Shown piece by piece: positions 26,491 through 35,417 of a stretch of 64,000 nucleotides of DNA (the first letter of the stretch is position 1; every line of letters begins with the position of its first letter). The position numbers and the translations under genes are program-made. The notes below the pieces were generated by a model. That model had not been told where the DNA came from and made no database searches. It worked only from the letters and a program-made list of their open reading frames with translations. Origin of the DNA: an uncultured Saprospiraceae bacterium (GTDB lineage: Bacteria; Bacteroidota; Bacteroidia; Chitinophagales; Saprospiraceae); assembly GCA_937926205.1 (NCBI GenBank), contig CALEYL010000051.1, positions 39,450 to 103,449 on the forward strand, in the 5' to 3' direction.

Positions 26491-26985
26491 TTAGTGTGCT
26501 TTGGCCGCTTCATCCTTATGCTCAGCCTTCGAATTCGGGCAGGCGCCATCGCACTGTCCATAAAGGTTGAGCGAATGGTGCGTGATGTTAAAATGCAGCA
26601 AATCCCCCATCATGGTTTTGATTTGCTGAATGCGCGGGTCGCAAAATTCCAGCACTTTGCCACAATCCACACAAATGAGGTGGTCGTGTTGTTTATACCC
26701 GTACGATTTTTCGTATTGCGCCAGATTTTTGCCAAACTGGTGTTTTTTGATGAGGTCACAGTTCACCAGAAGTTCCAGGGTATTGTATACCGTAGCCCGG
26801 CTCACCCTGTAATTCTGCGTCTTCATGTGGATATAGAGGGCTTCCGCATCGAAGTGGTCGGTGCGTTTGTAGATCTCTTCAAGGATGGCGTACCGTTCCG
26901 GCGTTTTGCGAAATCCGCTTTTTTCCAGGTGCGCTGAAAAGATATTTTTAACCTCTTTAATGATGTCTTCCTGTTTGCGTAGCAT
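26491..26985 (-). CDS. Fur-family metal-responsive transcriptional regulator
   Basis: About 164 residues from the ATG at 26985 (MLRKQEDIIKEVKNIFSAHLEKSGFRKTPERYAILEEI); the frame extends 19 codons upstream but the family begins here. The N-terminal winged helix carries RKTPERYAIL and RVSRATVYNTLELLV. The C-terminal dimerisation domain carries the metal site HDHLICVDCGKVLEF and a second Cys pair in CDGACPN. It could be a Fur, PerR or Zur type; the sequence does not decide. A TTTACCATAGGTAA-like dyad at about 27042-27056, just upstream, might be an autoregulatory site. It is cotranscribed with purA. Confidence 0.92.
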   Translation of the reverse strand: MLRKQEDIIKEVKNIFSAHLEKSGFRKTPERYAILEEIYKRTDHFDAEALYIHMKTQNYRVSRATVYNTLELLVNCDLIKKHQFGKNLAQYEKSYGYKQHDHLICVDCGKVLEFCDPRIQQIKTMMGDLLHFNITHHSLNLYGQCDGACPNSKAEHKDEAAKAH

Positions 26986-27077
26986 GGCGATGATCTTTGC
27001 CGGGACAACCCGGGATGAAATGCACTGCGAAAATAACACCATTTACCATAGGTAAGGTTGTCGCAGGGATGGTGTTT

Positions 27078-28490
27078 TTAAAGTTCTTCCAATTGTTGCA
27101 GCAACCATTCCTTCTCCGCCACGTTCACTTTGGCCACTTCCTCCTTTAATTTTTGGAGTGGCGCCTTATTATTATAAGGATTCAAATGAATGAGTTTTTT
27201 GGTAAACCGGACCAGATTGCCGTACAGAATTTTTTGCTGCCCGCCGATCATGTCTTTACGGTTCAGGTAGGTGCGCATGCTTTCCAGTAACGATTCCAGG
27301 GCATCAAATTCACTTTGTTCGTAATACATGCGAATCAGCATGGCTTTAGCGCTGAGGTAAACCAGTACATCATCGAAATCGGCCTGCACGAGAATTTTCA
27401 TTGCCGAGTCGTAGTCCCCTTTTTCAAAATCGAGACGGGCCAGACTGAACCGTACAATATTATCGCGATAAGGCGCCTCAATGAATTGCTGATGAGAATT
27501 GATAAAATCACTCACCCAGGAAAATTCTTTGAGTTTAAGCCCGATCCGTATGACGTTTAGAAATGTGAATTTGGAAATCAGGTTGTTTTCAATCAAAAGC
27601 TCTCTCTGAAATCCCTGGCGGTAAAGGTCGAACGCTTCCCTGACAAATACTTCATATCCGGCGTTCATGCGGCCGATGCAGTAGTTGATGGCCATCAGGT
27701 ACATGTCGCGCATCTCTTCTTTGGGGAACAAAGCCCAATGGCGACCTATTGTCTCTTTGAGTTTATAAAAAAAAGTTTCACTCTCTTTTGCCGTAAGCGC
27801 CTGGTAAACATAGTAATAAATAGCAATTGCAGGCACTTCCAGTAAATCTTGTTCTACTACGTATTGCAGCACCTCCTGTAAAAGTCCGGCATTATACTGC
27901 GCCTTATAAACTTTTTGGTGCGAAAGCATCAGACAACTTTGGCGGAGTTTATCTGCACAGTAGGTAAGATCGAGCTTATCCGATATTTCCTGCAGGTTCA
28001 TCGGCACTATGCGCCTTTTCCCTTCCAGGTAAACGTATTGCTCCTGAAGCAACAGGTATTCATTGCGCAAATAGTGTTCATCGCGATAAGGGTGTGATTG
28101 TTGCAGCGTTTCGATGCTTTTGATCGTTTTCAAAAAGACTTTATCTAATTTGCGCTTGCGGTACACCCCCGCCAGTGCCAGGCGCAAACGGGCCGGATCT
28201 TCTGACCAATCCTGAAACGCAAGGAATTCTTCCACAGATTTCAGCAAAAAATGCATGCTCTGCCTGAGCAGTGCGTCATCGTATTTTTGTTTGGGGAAAA
28301 CTTTAGCAAATACCTTGTCTTTCTGGAGTGATTTTTCGTTGTTCAGGTGTTCTGTATGGATCAGATAGTCGAATAGCCGAACCACATCTTCCCGCTGGTT
28401 ATGGACCGGAGACAGGAGCCATTTGCGCAAACTCCGAACCTCTTTGGAAGAAAGTGATCTAAAAATGGTGATTAACTGGCTATTTTGCAT
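27078..28490 (-). CDS. Hypothetical alpha-helical repeat protein
   Basis: A 470-residue protein, nearly all predicted helix, with no signal peptide or membrane segment. The N-terminal region (1-95) includes EVRSLRKWLLSPVHNQREDVVRLFDYL and KVFPKQKYDDALLRQSMHFLLKSVEEFL, matching in pattern the truncated gene at 1-686. The middle and C-terminal parts resemble an alpha solenoid (TPR-like pairs such as FSLARLDFEKGDYDSAMKIL). The function is unknown; such folds usually bind proteins. A -7 box in reverse at 28513-28520 gives it a short leader. Confidence 0.85.
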   Translation of the reverse strand: MQNSQLITIFRSLSSKEVRSLRKWLLSPVHNQREDVVRLFDYLIHTEHLNNEKSLQKDKVFAKVFPKQKYDDALLRQSMHFLLKSVEEFLAFQDWSEDPARLRLALAGVYRKRKLDKVFLKTIKSIETLQQSHPYRDEHYLRNEYLLLQEQYVYLEGKRRIVPMNLQEISDKLDLTYCADKLRQSCLMLSHQKVYKAQYNAGLLQEVLQYVVEQDLLEVPAIAIYYYVYQALTAKESETFFYKLKETIGRHWALFPKEEMRDMYLMAINYCIGRMNAGYEVFVREAFDLYRQGFQRELLIENNLISKFTFLNVIRIGLKLKEFSWVSDFINSHQQFIEAPYRDNIVRFSLARLDFEKGDYDSAMKILVQADFDDVLVYLSAKAMLIRMYYEQSEFDALESLLESMRTYLNRKDMIGGQQKILYGNLVRFTKKLIHLNPYNNKAPLQKLKEEVAKVNVAEKEWLLQQLEEL

Positions 28491-28512
28491 GGATTAAAAA
28501 AAGTTTCTTCAA

Positions 28513-28545
28513 CAAATTTAAGTTTTTGATCCAGAAATTAATCAA
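28513..28545 (-). promoter_or_regulatory. Promoter of the helical-repeat gene
   Basis: CAAATTTA (28513-28520) is TAAATTTG on the minus strand, a perfect -7 box. A CAA (TTG in reverse) at 28543-28545 lies 22 bp further up. The ATG is at 28490. Confidence 0.5.
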
Positions 28546-28631
28546 TTGATTTTCAATTAAAAATAAAAAAATATGCTTCAAAATATCCTCAAAAATACAC
28601 TCTTTTTTTTCAACAAACGACTTTTTTTGTC

Positions 28632-28663
28632 TTTGTCTTTTCTTAGATCCTGTTGCACCTTTG
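28632..28663 (+). promoter_or_regulatory. Promoter of the large T9SS protein
   Basis: TTTG at 28632-28635 and CACCTTTG at 28656-28663 are 20 bp apart, close to the TTTG/TANNTTTG arrangement with one mismatch. Transcription would begin near 28670, so the ATG at 28711 is the first usable start with a leader. Confidence 0.5.
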
Positions 28664-28710
28664 TAATGTCAATAGAGACAAACAACACATACGACCTAAA
28701 CCACGCGCTA

Positions 28711-31653
28711 ATGAACAATACTGTCGCAGACAGCTCGATCAAGAGATCGCTCGTTTCCCTCCGTGGAGCGATGCTGCTTTTTTTCGGTTTGTTTGTAGCA
28801 GGATCTTCAAGCGCCCAGGGTTGGGAGTTGACATTCGGAGATGATAACGAAGATCAGGGACAAGCGATTATTCAAACAACGGATCATGGCTACCTGATTG
28901 TAGGTTTCAGTGAATCTTTCGGTTCCGACAATGACATTGATGTTTATGTTATCCGCACTGATGTGGACGGCACTGAACTCTGGTCAAAAGTTTACGATGA
29001 AGGTTATACTGAACACGCATACGAAGTAATCGAAACAGAAGACAAAGGTTTTCTGATCGTTGGTGACATAAATTATGGCTTAGGACAATCCACCGATGTT
29101 TATCTGCTGAAAATCAGCAAAACGGGTGAGTTTGAATGGAGCAAAACTTATGGCAACATCAGCGTTCGCGAGCAAGGAAATGACATCGTTAAAGCCATGG
29201 GCAACGGGTACGCCATTGTAGGTCTGACCCGGGAAACTGCCGGCGGCGACAACGATATCCAACTGATTCGCATTGACAGCGCGGGCAATGTTCTTTGGAA
29301 AAAGAATTATGGTTCTGAATACGACAATCGAGGCAATGCACTGATAGCCATGCCGGATGGCGGTTTCGCTTTTGTTGGCACAACAAAAGATGAAGACGGT
29401 TTCGATAACGACATGGTCATCTATCGGGTTGACCCTGTAGGCGAAGTACTTTGGGATCGTACTTTTGGCAGCCCTAATTTTGACGAAAGCGCCAACGATC
29501 TGTTGTTGACCGGTGACGGTACTGCACTGACTCTCGTAGGACACGTTCAAAGTGAAGGTTTGGGTTACCTGCGTCGTTATGACCTTGATGGCAACCTGCT
29601 CGGATTTGCTTCTGTAAACCTGGGAGCTGTGACGAATGCTTTCAATTCTGCTGTAGAATTGGCAGACGGAAGCATCGTAGCAACCGGTTACACCCTTCCA
29701 AATAATGCTGACGTTAACGTTTTAGTCGCAAAAATCAACACCAGTAACGAGGTGGTCTGGCAAAGACAAATTGGCGCGGTGGATAAAACGGATACTGGCG
29801 AAAGCATCACAGCAACGGTGGATGGCGGATTTGCAATCTGTGGACACAATTCCCAAACGCTTCTGTTTATCAACGATGTTACGTTGATCAAATTAGATGC
29901 ACAGGGCAATGTGCTCACCAACACCATTGAGGGAAGGGTTTATCGCTCTTTTGATGGTTGCGACCCTTTTGAAGCAGGTGATACGCCGCTACCAAGATGG
30001 TCAATTACCGCCACAAGCAGCGAAAAGACATTCATCACCTATACAGACTCTGAAGGTTTTTACAATATTTTGGTGGACACCGGTATCTATACGGTTACGG
30101 TACAACCCATCAACCCTTACTGGTCGGTTTGTGATGAAGCAGGTTTTCAGGTTGATTTAACAGAAGGTTACAACACAGCCACTGTGAATTTCCCGGTAAC
30201 TGCAGAAATTGGTTGCGCTGCTATGGAAGTTGGCGTTGCAGCAGATTTTCTGGCAGTGTGCGATCAGATTGGCTATTACATTACCTATACGAATGATGGT
30301 ACCATTACTGCTACCGATGCTTATGTAGATGTTGAGTTGGACGAGGAATTGACGTTCCTTTCCTCTACCATCCCGCCATCCAGCATCAACGGCAATGTTT
30401 ATACCTTCCAGTTAGGAACTGTAAACTCAACGGATTACGGCTTCTTTAAAATCACTGCTGCAATGGCCTGCACAGGAATTGCACAGGGCCAGGCTGCTTT
30501 AGTTAGCGCACACATCTATCCCGATACCATTTGCCTGGAGCCTTCTCCGGAATGGGACATGTCGAGCATCGAAGTGGGCGGCTATTGCGAAAATGATTCG
30601 ATTAAATTCTTTATCCGGAATGTCGGCAACGGCAACATGATCCAGTCAAAACTCTACTTTGTCGTAGAAGACGATGTGGTGATGCTGCAAGAACCGTTCC
30701 AACTGCCCGCAACACAAGAGACGCAAATTGCCTTAGACGGAAACGACGAAGGTGCAACTTATCGCCTCATTGCACAACAATCAAGCGGCCACCCGGGAGT
30801 AAGTTTCCCGACTGTAGCTGTAGAAGGATGCGCACAAGGCGATTATACAACTGGATTTGTAACAGATTTCCCCGAAGATGACGGGGACCCGTTCATTGCC
30901 ATTGATGTTCAAGAAGTATCTGGTTCCGAGTTGCCCATTGCACTTAGAGGCCATCCCACGGGCTACCGGGATTCCGTGTTAGCTCAAAATACCGATATTA
31001 CATACACAGTAGTTTTCCGAAACGTCGGAACCGATACAATTTCGAGAGTGGTTATCAGAGATACCTTGCCAAACAACCTGGACTTTACGAGTTTAACCTT
31101 TGGGCCCAGCAGTCATCCCTACAACGTACAACTTTACGGCAACGGTATCCTGAAAATCACCTTCGAAGAAATCCAACTTCAACCGAACGGCAGCGCAGAA
31201 GAGGCACAAACCCGCGGATTCGTGAAATTCCGAATTGCCCAAAAACTGGATCTTCCGCTGGGAACTATTATTGACAATAGCGCTGCCGTCTACTTTGATT
31301 ACGTTGAGCCTGTACAAACGAATACGGTTCACCATGTGATCGGTTGTTCTGACCTTTTCCAACAAGGTTGCATCACCGTGAGCATTGATCCTCAACCGGA
31401 GCCTGCAGGTACGAAAATAACGGTACAACCAAACCCGTTCGCAGATGTCGCTACTATAAAGATAGAGGGACCAACAACGGGCAAGACTTTCAACTTTGAA
31501 GTCTACGACATCACCGGAAAGCTTGTAAAAAGGCACCGGTTCAATGAAAACCATTTTGACTTTCACCGAGGCGGCTTAGCCCCCGGCATGTATCTCTACC
31601 GCATTCAGTCCGAAGGATTTATTCTTGGCAGCGGTAAAATACTGGTGCAATAG
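28711..31653 (+). CDS. Large T9SS-secreted protein with propeller-like repeats and a DUF11-like domain
   Basis: About 980 residues from the ATG at 28711 (MNNTVADSSIKRSLVSLRGAM). This start places the signal peptide (ends SSSAQ) near the N-terminus and fits the promoter just upstream; the frame is open for 46 more codons. Residues about 40-400 hold seven or more repeats of the type D-x-A-x-x-I-x-x-T-x-D-x-GY-x-IVG, as in WD40/delta-60-like propellers. Then follow a carboxypeptidase-regulatory-like domain (GRVYRSFDGCDPF), conserved-repeat DUF11-like domains (ITYTVVFRNVGTDTISRVVIRDTLP) and a T9SS sorting domain (VQPNPFADVATIKIEG). The function is likely in surface adhesion or binding; no catalytic motif is seen. 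Confidence 0.85.
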   Translation: MNNTVADSSIKRSLVSLRGAMLLFFGLFVAGSSSAQGWELTFGDDNEDQGQAIIQTTDHGYLIVGFSESFGSDNDIDVYVIRTDVDGTELWSKVYDEGYTEHAYEVIETEDKGFLIVGDINYGLGQSTDVYLLKISKTGEFEWSKTYGNISVREQGNDIVKAMGNGYAIVGLTRETAGGDNDIQLIRIDSAGNVLWKKNYGSEYDNRGNALIAMPDGGFAFVGTTKDEDGFDNDMVIYRVDPVGEVLWDRTFGSPNFDESANDLLLTGDGTALTLVGHVQSEGLGYLRRYDLDGNLLGFASVNLGAVTNAFNSAVELADGSIVATGYTLPNNADVNVLVAKINTSNEVVWQRQIGAVDKTDTGESITATVDGGFAICGHNSQTLLFINDVTLIKLDAQGNVLTNTIEGRVYRSFDGCDPFEAGDTPLPRWSITATSSEKTFITYTDSEGFYNILVDTGIYTVTVQPINPYWSVCDEAGFQVDLTEGYNTATVNFPVTAEIGCAAMEVGVAADFLAVCDQIGYYITYTNDGTITATDAYVDVELDEELTFLSSTIPPSSINGNVYTFQLGTVNSTDYGFFKITAAMACTGIAQGQAALVSAHIYPDTICLEPSPEWDMSSIEVGGYCENDSIKFFIRNVGNGNMIQSKLYFVVEDDVVMLQEPFQLPATQETQIALDGNDEGATYRLIAQQSSGHPGVSFPTVAVEGCAQGDYTTGFVTDFPEDDGDPFIAIDVQEVSGSELPIALRGHPTGYRDSVLAQNTDITYTVVFRNVGTDTISRVVIRDTLPNNLDFTSLTFGPSSHPYNVQLYGNGILKITFEEIQLQPNGSAEEAQTRGFVKFRIAQKLDLPLGTIIDNSAAVYFDYVEPVQTNTVHHVIGCSDLFQQGCITVSIDPQPEPAGTKITVQPNPFADVATIKIEGPTTGKTFNFEVYDITGKLVKRHRFNENHFDFHRGGLAPGMYLYRIQSEGFILGSGKILVQ

Positions 31654-31805
31654 TCATAATCCCATAAATTTCGAGGTTCCCCTGCCCTCACGGGCGGGGA
31701 ACCCCTCCAAAAAAGTGGGAGCATTCAACTGACACAGATTCATCTGTACGATAAAGAATTAGGTCGTCTTATTTTTCATGAGATTATGATTTGTTATTAG
31801 CGAGA

Positions 31806-31834
31806 GGCCACGCCAAAAAGCGTGGCCTTTTTTT
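31806..31834 (+). terminator. Intrinsic terminator of the T9SS gene
   Basis: GGCCACGC pairs with GCGTGGCC around a CAAAAA-type loop, followed by seven T's. It lies about 150 bp after the stop at 31653. Confidence 0.88.
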
Positions 31835-31860
31835 GTGCCCACTCCTGAGTATGCTGGCCA

Positions 31861-31950
31861 CGTTCGTTTCGACTCCGCTCAACGAACAACATACCTGCCG
31901 GTAGGCAGGCGAACAACAAACAACTCCGCTTCGACTCCGCTCAACGAACG
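31861..31950. repeat. Two copies of a TCGACTCCGCTCAACGAAC repeat
   Basis: Copies lie at about 31869-31887 and 31931-31949; the first is extended into a GTTCG...CGAAC palindrome. Between them is CCTGCCGGTAGGCAGG. These words look like dispersed intergenic repeats of the kind common in this phylum. Confidence 0.7.
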
Positions 31951-32041
31951 ATGCCACCTCTTTCATCACTTCTCTGTCTCAATTTTGCCCACATTCGTCC
32001 TCAAAAAGTAGTCGTTTATCCAGAATACCCGGTATCAATTG

Positions 32042-32082
32042 GTACTATGTATTGCAAAGTACTAATTATCACTGTATATTTG
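32042..32082 (+). promoter_or_regulatory. Promoter and likely PadR operator
   Basis: A dyad, GTACTATGT-ATT-GCAAAGTAC (32042-32062), covers the -33 TTG (32052-32054). The perfect -7 box TATATTTG follows at 32075-32082. A PadR regulator begins at 32087, so the dyad is well placed for autorepression. The -7 box lies only 4 nt from the ATG, implying a very short leader or a leaderless mRNA. Confidence 0.6.
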
Positions 32083-32086
32083 CTTT

Positions 32087-32443
32087 ATGAAAACGGAGAA
32101 TTTGGAAACGACAAGAACGCAAATGCGTAGAGGGGTGCTGGAGCTGTGTACGCTCTCTATCCTCTCTGAAGGCGAGGCGTATCCATCCGACATCATCCAA
32201 AGGTTGAGGGAAGCGGAACTTATCGTTGTAGAAGGTACGCTATACCCTTTGCTTACCCGGCTAAAAAACTCGGAGTTGTTAGACTACGAATGGAGGGAAT
32301 CCAGGTCGGGACCGCCTCGCAAGTACTACTACATCACGGAAAAAGGACGTCTTTTTTTACAAGAACTGGTAGAGACGTGGAACCAATTGGTTCAGTCAGT
32401 GAATCACTCCATTAAAAACAATAACAATACCGGCAATGAATAA
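32087..32443 (+). CDS. PadR-family transcriptional regulator
   Basis: A 118-residue regulator with the PadR winged helix: RRGVLELCTLSILSEGEAYPSDIIQRL, then the wing VVEGTLYPLLTRLKNSELLDYEW and GPPRKYYYITEKG, and a C-terminal dimerisation helix. It should bind the dyad just upstream and repress its own operon. The signal is unknown. Its last 8 nt overlap the PspC-domain gene, a pairing often seen in Bacteroidota, where the regulator controls a membrane/envelope protein. Confidence 0.94.
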   Translation: MKTENLETTRTQMRRGVLELCTLSILSEGEAYPSDIIQRLREAELIVVEGTLYPLLTRLKNSELLDYEWRESRSGPPRKYYYITEKGRLFLQELVETWNQLVQSVNHSIKNNNNTGNE

Positions 32444-34565
32444 AGTATCCAGCATCAACCTGGGGGGATACCCCTTTACCATTGACGAAGATGCGTATGA
32501 ATACCTTCGTCAATACCTCGAAGCCATACACCGGCATTTTCGAGGGGTTGAAGGAAACGAAGAAATCACCTCCGACATAGAAACCCGTTTGGCAGAATTA
32601 TTCCAGGCAAGCCTGGGGAATCGCCCGATTGTTACCATGAAAGACGTCAAGGACGCAGTCGCTGTAATGGGGGCTCCGGAAGACTTTGGCGCAGAGCCGT
32701 TGAGTGAAAATCCGAAAGAAAAATTCAAGATTAAAACCGGAAAACGGCTTTTCCGCAACACCGAAGAAGTGGTTATTGGCGGGGTATGTTCAGGCATTGC
32801 CGCATACCTTGGCATTCCGGATCCCCTTTGGGTCCGCCTCTTCTTCGTGTTGGTTGCGATCTCCGGCGGCTTTGGTGTTCCGCTTTACTTCATCCTTTAT
32901 GCAATTATGCCGAAGCCAAAAACGGCAAGCGACTGGTTAGCCATGCGGGGAGAGCCCATCAACTTCTCCAATATTGGCCGCATCATCCAGGAGGAAGTAG
33001 AACGCCTCTCCGGCAAAATTTCCGAATTCGGCGATGAAATTAACGGCAAAAAAAAAGAAGGGACCGATGGGAAGGATTCGTTTAAAGAAGGTATGGAAGC
33101 TGTAGGCAGCGCCCTTCGGGAAGCGGGGAATTCCTTACAATACTTTTGGAAGCCAATACTTTACATCATAGGATTTGCCCTGGTTGTGCTTTTTGCAATG
33201 GCCTGGATAGGGGCTGCTACCGGCATGTTCTTTGTCTACCCATTTCTGGATTTCCTGTTCCCGGGCAAAGCCGGGTTGACGATGATTGGTTTGGTAAATC
33301 TATTCCTGATATTCGGCATTCCATTGATTTCATTGGTTTTGCTGGTTTCCAGACTGCTGTTTGGGACCCGGGTATCAGCCGCGTGGCGGGCAGGATTGGG
33401 CATCATGTGGGGCATCAGCATTACAACTTTTTTCCTTTTAGGAAGCATTTTAGGAGGGCAGTTCAGTTCAGGGGGGCAGTACAAGGCTCAGGCCGGTTCT
33501 TTCTCCGGGGATACCCTTTATGTTGCAGCGCCTTCTAATGTTGAGTCGTTGGATACCTGGTACAATATTGACAATGAGGTGATGCTTTCCGATAATAAAT
33601 TGGTTATCCGGAATGTCCGCCTGTCTATTGTTCAGGCAGAAGGTACAAATTTTGAATTGCTAAAAGAGGTTAGTTCCCGGGGAGAATCCAATGCCGAAGC
33701 CAATAAGTTGGCCAGTACGGTTATTACAGATGCTGTCTTTCAGGGGAATCAACTGAGTATTTCACCCTATTTTACCCTCTCCAATGGGCAAAAATGGCGG
33801 GTACAGGAGGTCAATTATATCCTGAAAGTACCGGTAGGTAAATATGTGAAATTTACATCAGAGAACCCCTGGTCAATGCTGCGTGACCTTAACATCGCCG
33901 ACGACGACAACAATTTTTGGGAAAACCCAAACCGTCTCTGGAAGATGAGCGACGCAGGGCTGGCATGTACCGATTGCCTTCAGAAAAGCGGCTCCGGAAT
34001 AACGTTTACGGACTTTAACTCGATCAGTGTTTCCGGTAAAATCAAAGTCGTGATTGAGCGGGGCGAAACCTATCAGGCAGAAGTACGGGGTTCGGAAAAC
34101 AACAGAGAAAAAGTAACGATAAATCAGGTGGATAAACAGTTGAACATCAGTGCTGGCGCTGAAGTCAATGGTTCTCCTGTTCGTCTTTTCCTTACCTTGC
34201 CCAAACTAACAACAGTTAATCTGGACGCTACTGACGATGTGCAGATCAAAGGCTTTACCGACGCCCTGAACCTGAATGCGAAAGGTGGTGGCTACGAGGT
34301 AAAAATCTACGGCGACATGGAAGTTTTGTTCCTTAACCAGGAAGGTGAAAACAAAGTTGACCTTGTTGGAAATTGCGATATGCTAAACGCCAAACTAAGT
34401 GCAGGCGCCCGTCTGGATGCAGAAAAGCCGGGGGTTCGCGCTGCCAATATTGCAGCGTCAGTTGACAGCCGCGCGGATCTGGTTGTTCGGGAAAAAATTA
34501 CAAAAAAATCCGACAACAGCAGCCGAATCCGGGTAAAAGGAAATCCTGAAGTTGTGGAGCAATAA
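32436..34565 (+). CDS. PspC-domain membrane protein with C-terminal DUF2807-like (GIN) beta domain
   Basis: A 709-residue protein. The cytoplasmic N-terminus (1-95) has an acidic helical region with EEITSDIETRLAELF. A PspC domain (about 105-165) has EEVVIGGVCSGIAAYLGIPD and its own membrane helix. Four or so further helices follow (about 235-340). The large external C-terminal part (about 515-690) is a repeated beta structure like the putative auto-transporter adhesin head GIN domain (FTDFNSISVSGKIKVVIERGE). It probably senses or stabilises the envelope and is repressed by the PadR protein. The start overlaps padR by 8 nt. Confidence 0.88.
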   Translation: MNKVSSINLGGYPFTIDEDAYEYLRQYLEAIHRHFRGVEGNEEITSDIETRLAELFQASLGNRPIVTMKDVKDAVAVMGAPEDFGAEPLSENPKEKFKIKTGKRLFRNTEEVVIGGVCSGIAAYLGIPDPLWVRLFFVLVAISGGFGVPLYFILYAIMPKPKTASDWLAMRGEPINFSNIGRIIQEEVERLSGKISEFGDEINGKKKEGTDGKDSFKEGMEAVGSALREAGNSLQYFWKPILYIIGFALVVLFAMAWIGAATGMFFVYPFLDFLFPGKAGLTMIGLVNLFLIFGIPLISLVLLVSRLLFGTRVSAAWRAGLGIMWGISITTFFLLGSILGGQFSSGGQYKAQAGSFSGDTLYVAAPSNVESLDTWYNIDNEVMLSDNKLVIRNVRLSIVQAEGTNFELLKEVSSRGESNAEANKLASTVITDAVFQGNQLSISPYFTLSNGQKWRVQEVNYILKVPVGKYVKFTSENPWSMLRDLNIADDDNNFWENPNRLWKMSDAGLACTDCLQKSGSGITFTDFNSISVSGKIKVVIERGETYQAEVRGSENNREKVTINQVDKQLNISAGAEVNGSPVRLFLTLPKLTTVNLDATDDVQIKGFTDALNLNAKGGGYEVKIYGDMEVLFLNQEGENKVDLVGNCDMLNAKLSAGARLDAEKPGVRAANIAASVDSRADLVVREKITKKSDNSSRIRVKGNPEVVEQ

Positions 34566-34604
34566 TTGTTAAAAGGCAGAGGGCAAGGAGCAAAAGGGCA
34601 AGGG

Positions 34605-34643
34605 GCAAAAGGGCAAGGGGCAAAACGCCCCTTGCCCTTTTGC
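34605..34643. terminator. Bidirectional terminator hairpin
   Basis: A perfect 17-bp stem (GCAAAAGGGCAAGGGGC and its complement) with a 5-base loop lies between the convergent PspC and phosphopantetheinyl transferase genes. It sits in a run of GGGCAAAAGGGCAAG repeats (about 34573-34670). Confidence 0.75.
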
Positions 34644-34678
34644 TTATTTGCCCTTTTGCATATTTGCCTATTTCACCC

Positions 34679-35326
34679 TCACCCCTGAACGTCCTGCTCT
34701 ATCCCATAAACCAAAACATATGAACCCGCCATTTCGTAACGCAGATCGTATTGTGCCGCAAAGCTGCCCTTTTCTACTTTTCCGCTGATATTGCCGCCTT
34801 CCGTCATAAAATCAAAGGGTTCGATGGCAATATGCGCCCGAAAATCCAGTTCCCGACGGCCATAGGCTTTGTAAAGGGTCTCCTTCGCCCCCCAATAGGC
34901 ATGCAGGTGCAGCAAGCGGTGTGTGTGGCTCAGACTGGCATCTTCTTCCGGTCGCAGGAATTTGTGTGCAATTCGTTCAATTTTTTCTACAGGCCATTGA
35001 ATATCAATACCCACTGGCAGTTGCGCCAACATAGCTGCTGCCATTTCATGGGAATGGCTGATGGACAAATGGAGGCCTTCGTGCGCCAGATAAGGCTTGC
35101 CGCTGTTGTCTTTCAGGATTGGGATGCGAGAGGTCATGCCCGACAATTCGTGCGTGAGGTAGCGCACGGCCAGCCATTCGAGGCGCTTTCTTCCTTTAAT
35201 GGATTCCAGCTGTTCCAACTCACTGGCGGCCAATGTCAGGCCTTCCAGAAACCATGCTTCTGGCTCAACAATTTGCCAGATGGCTATGGAAGCATCGAAT
35301 ACATTCTTTTTTAAGAAAAGCGGCAT
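34679..35326 (-). CDS. 4'-phosphopantetheinyl transferase superfamily protein
   Basis: A 215-residue enzyme with the family motifs: LSISHSHEMAAA, the Mg-binding VGIDIQ, and WGAKETLYKAYG (the W-x-x-KE-x-x-x-K signature). It transfers phosphopantetheine from CoA to a Ser of acyl or peptidyl carrier proteins. The size fits the Sfp/EntD-like or Bacteroidota AcpS-like class. It is transcribed away from the conflict operon and no carrier protein lies nearby, so it is likely the general housekeeping copy. Confidence 0.92.
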   Translation of the reverse strand: MPLFLKKNVFDASIAIWQIVEPEAWFLEGLTLAASELEQLESIKGRKRLEWLAVRYLTHELSGMTSRIPILKDNSGKPYLAHEGLHLSISHSHEMAAAMLAQLPVGIDIQWPVEKIERIAHKFLRPEEDASLSHTHRLLHLHAYWGAKETLYKAYGRRELDFRAHIAIEPFDFMTEGGNISGKVEKGSFAAQYDLRYEMAGSYVLVYGIEQDVQG

Positions 35327-35417
35327 AACAATAGTTTGTGCGTAGTTTTGTACATTAGCGTTGACAATTTTGCCTGGCGAACCATGCTAGGCCCATGAAA
35401 TCCGGGAACGGCAATTT

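Larger units (their letters stand above)
31654..32041. other. Intergenic stretch with terminator and short repeats
   Basis: No gene is seen. It holds a terminator (31806-31834), two copies of a TCGACTCCGCTCAACGAAC word, and a CCTGCCGGTAGGCAGG word, related to one near 59290. Confidence 0.5.

Noticed and set aside
26143..26937. A 264-codon plus-strand frame opposite purA and the Fur gene
   Set aside because: It crosses two conserved genes antisense and shows no own motifs.
34573..34676. The GGGCAAAAGGGCAAG run as a gene end or mobile element
   Set aside because: It is a low-complexity spacer between convergent genes and is best explained as a terminator hairpin.
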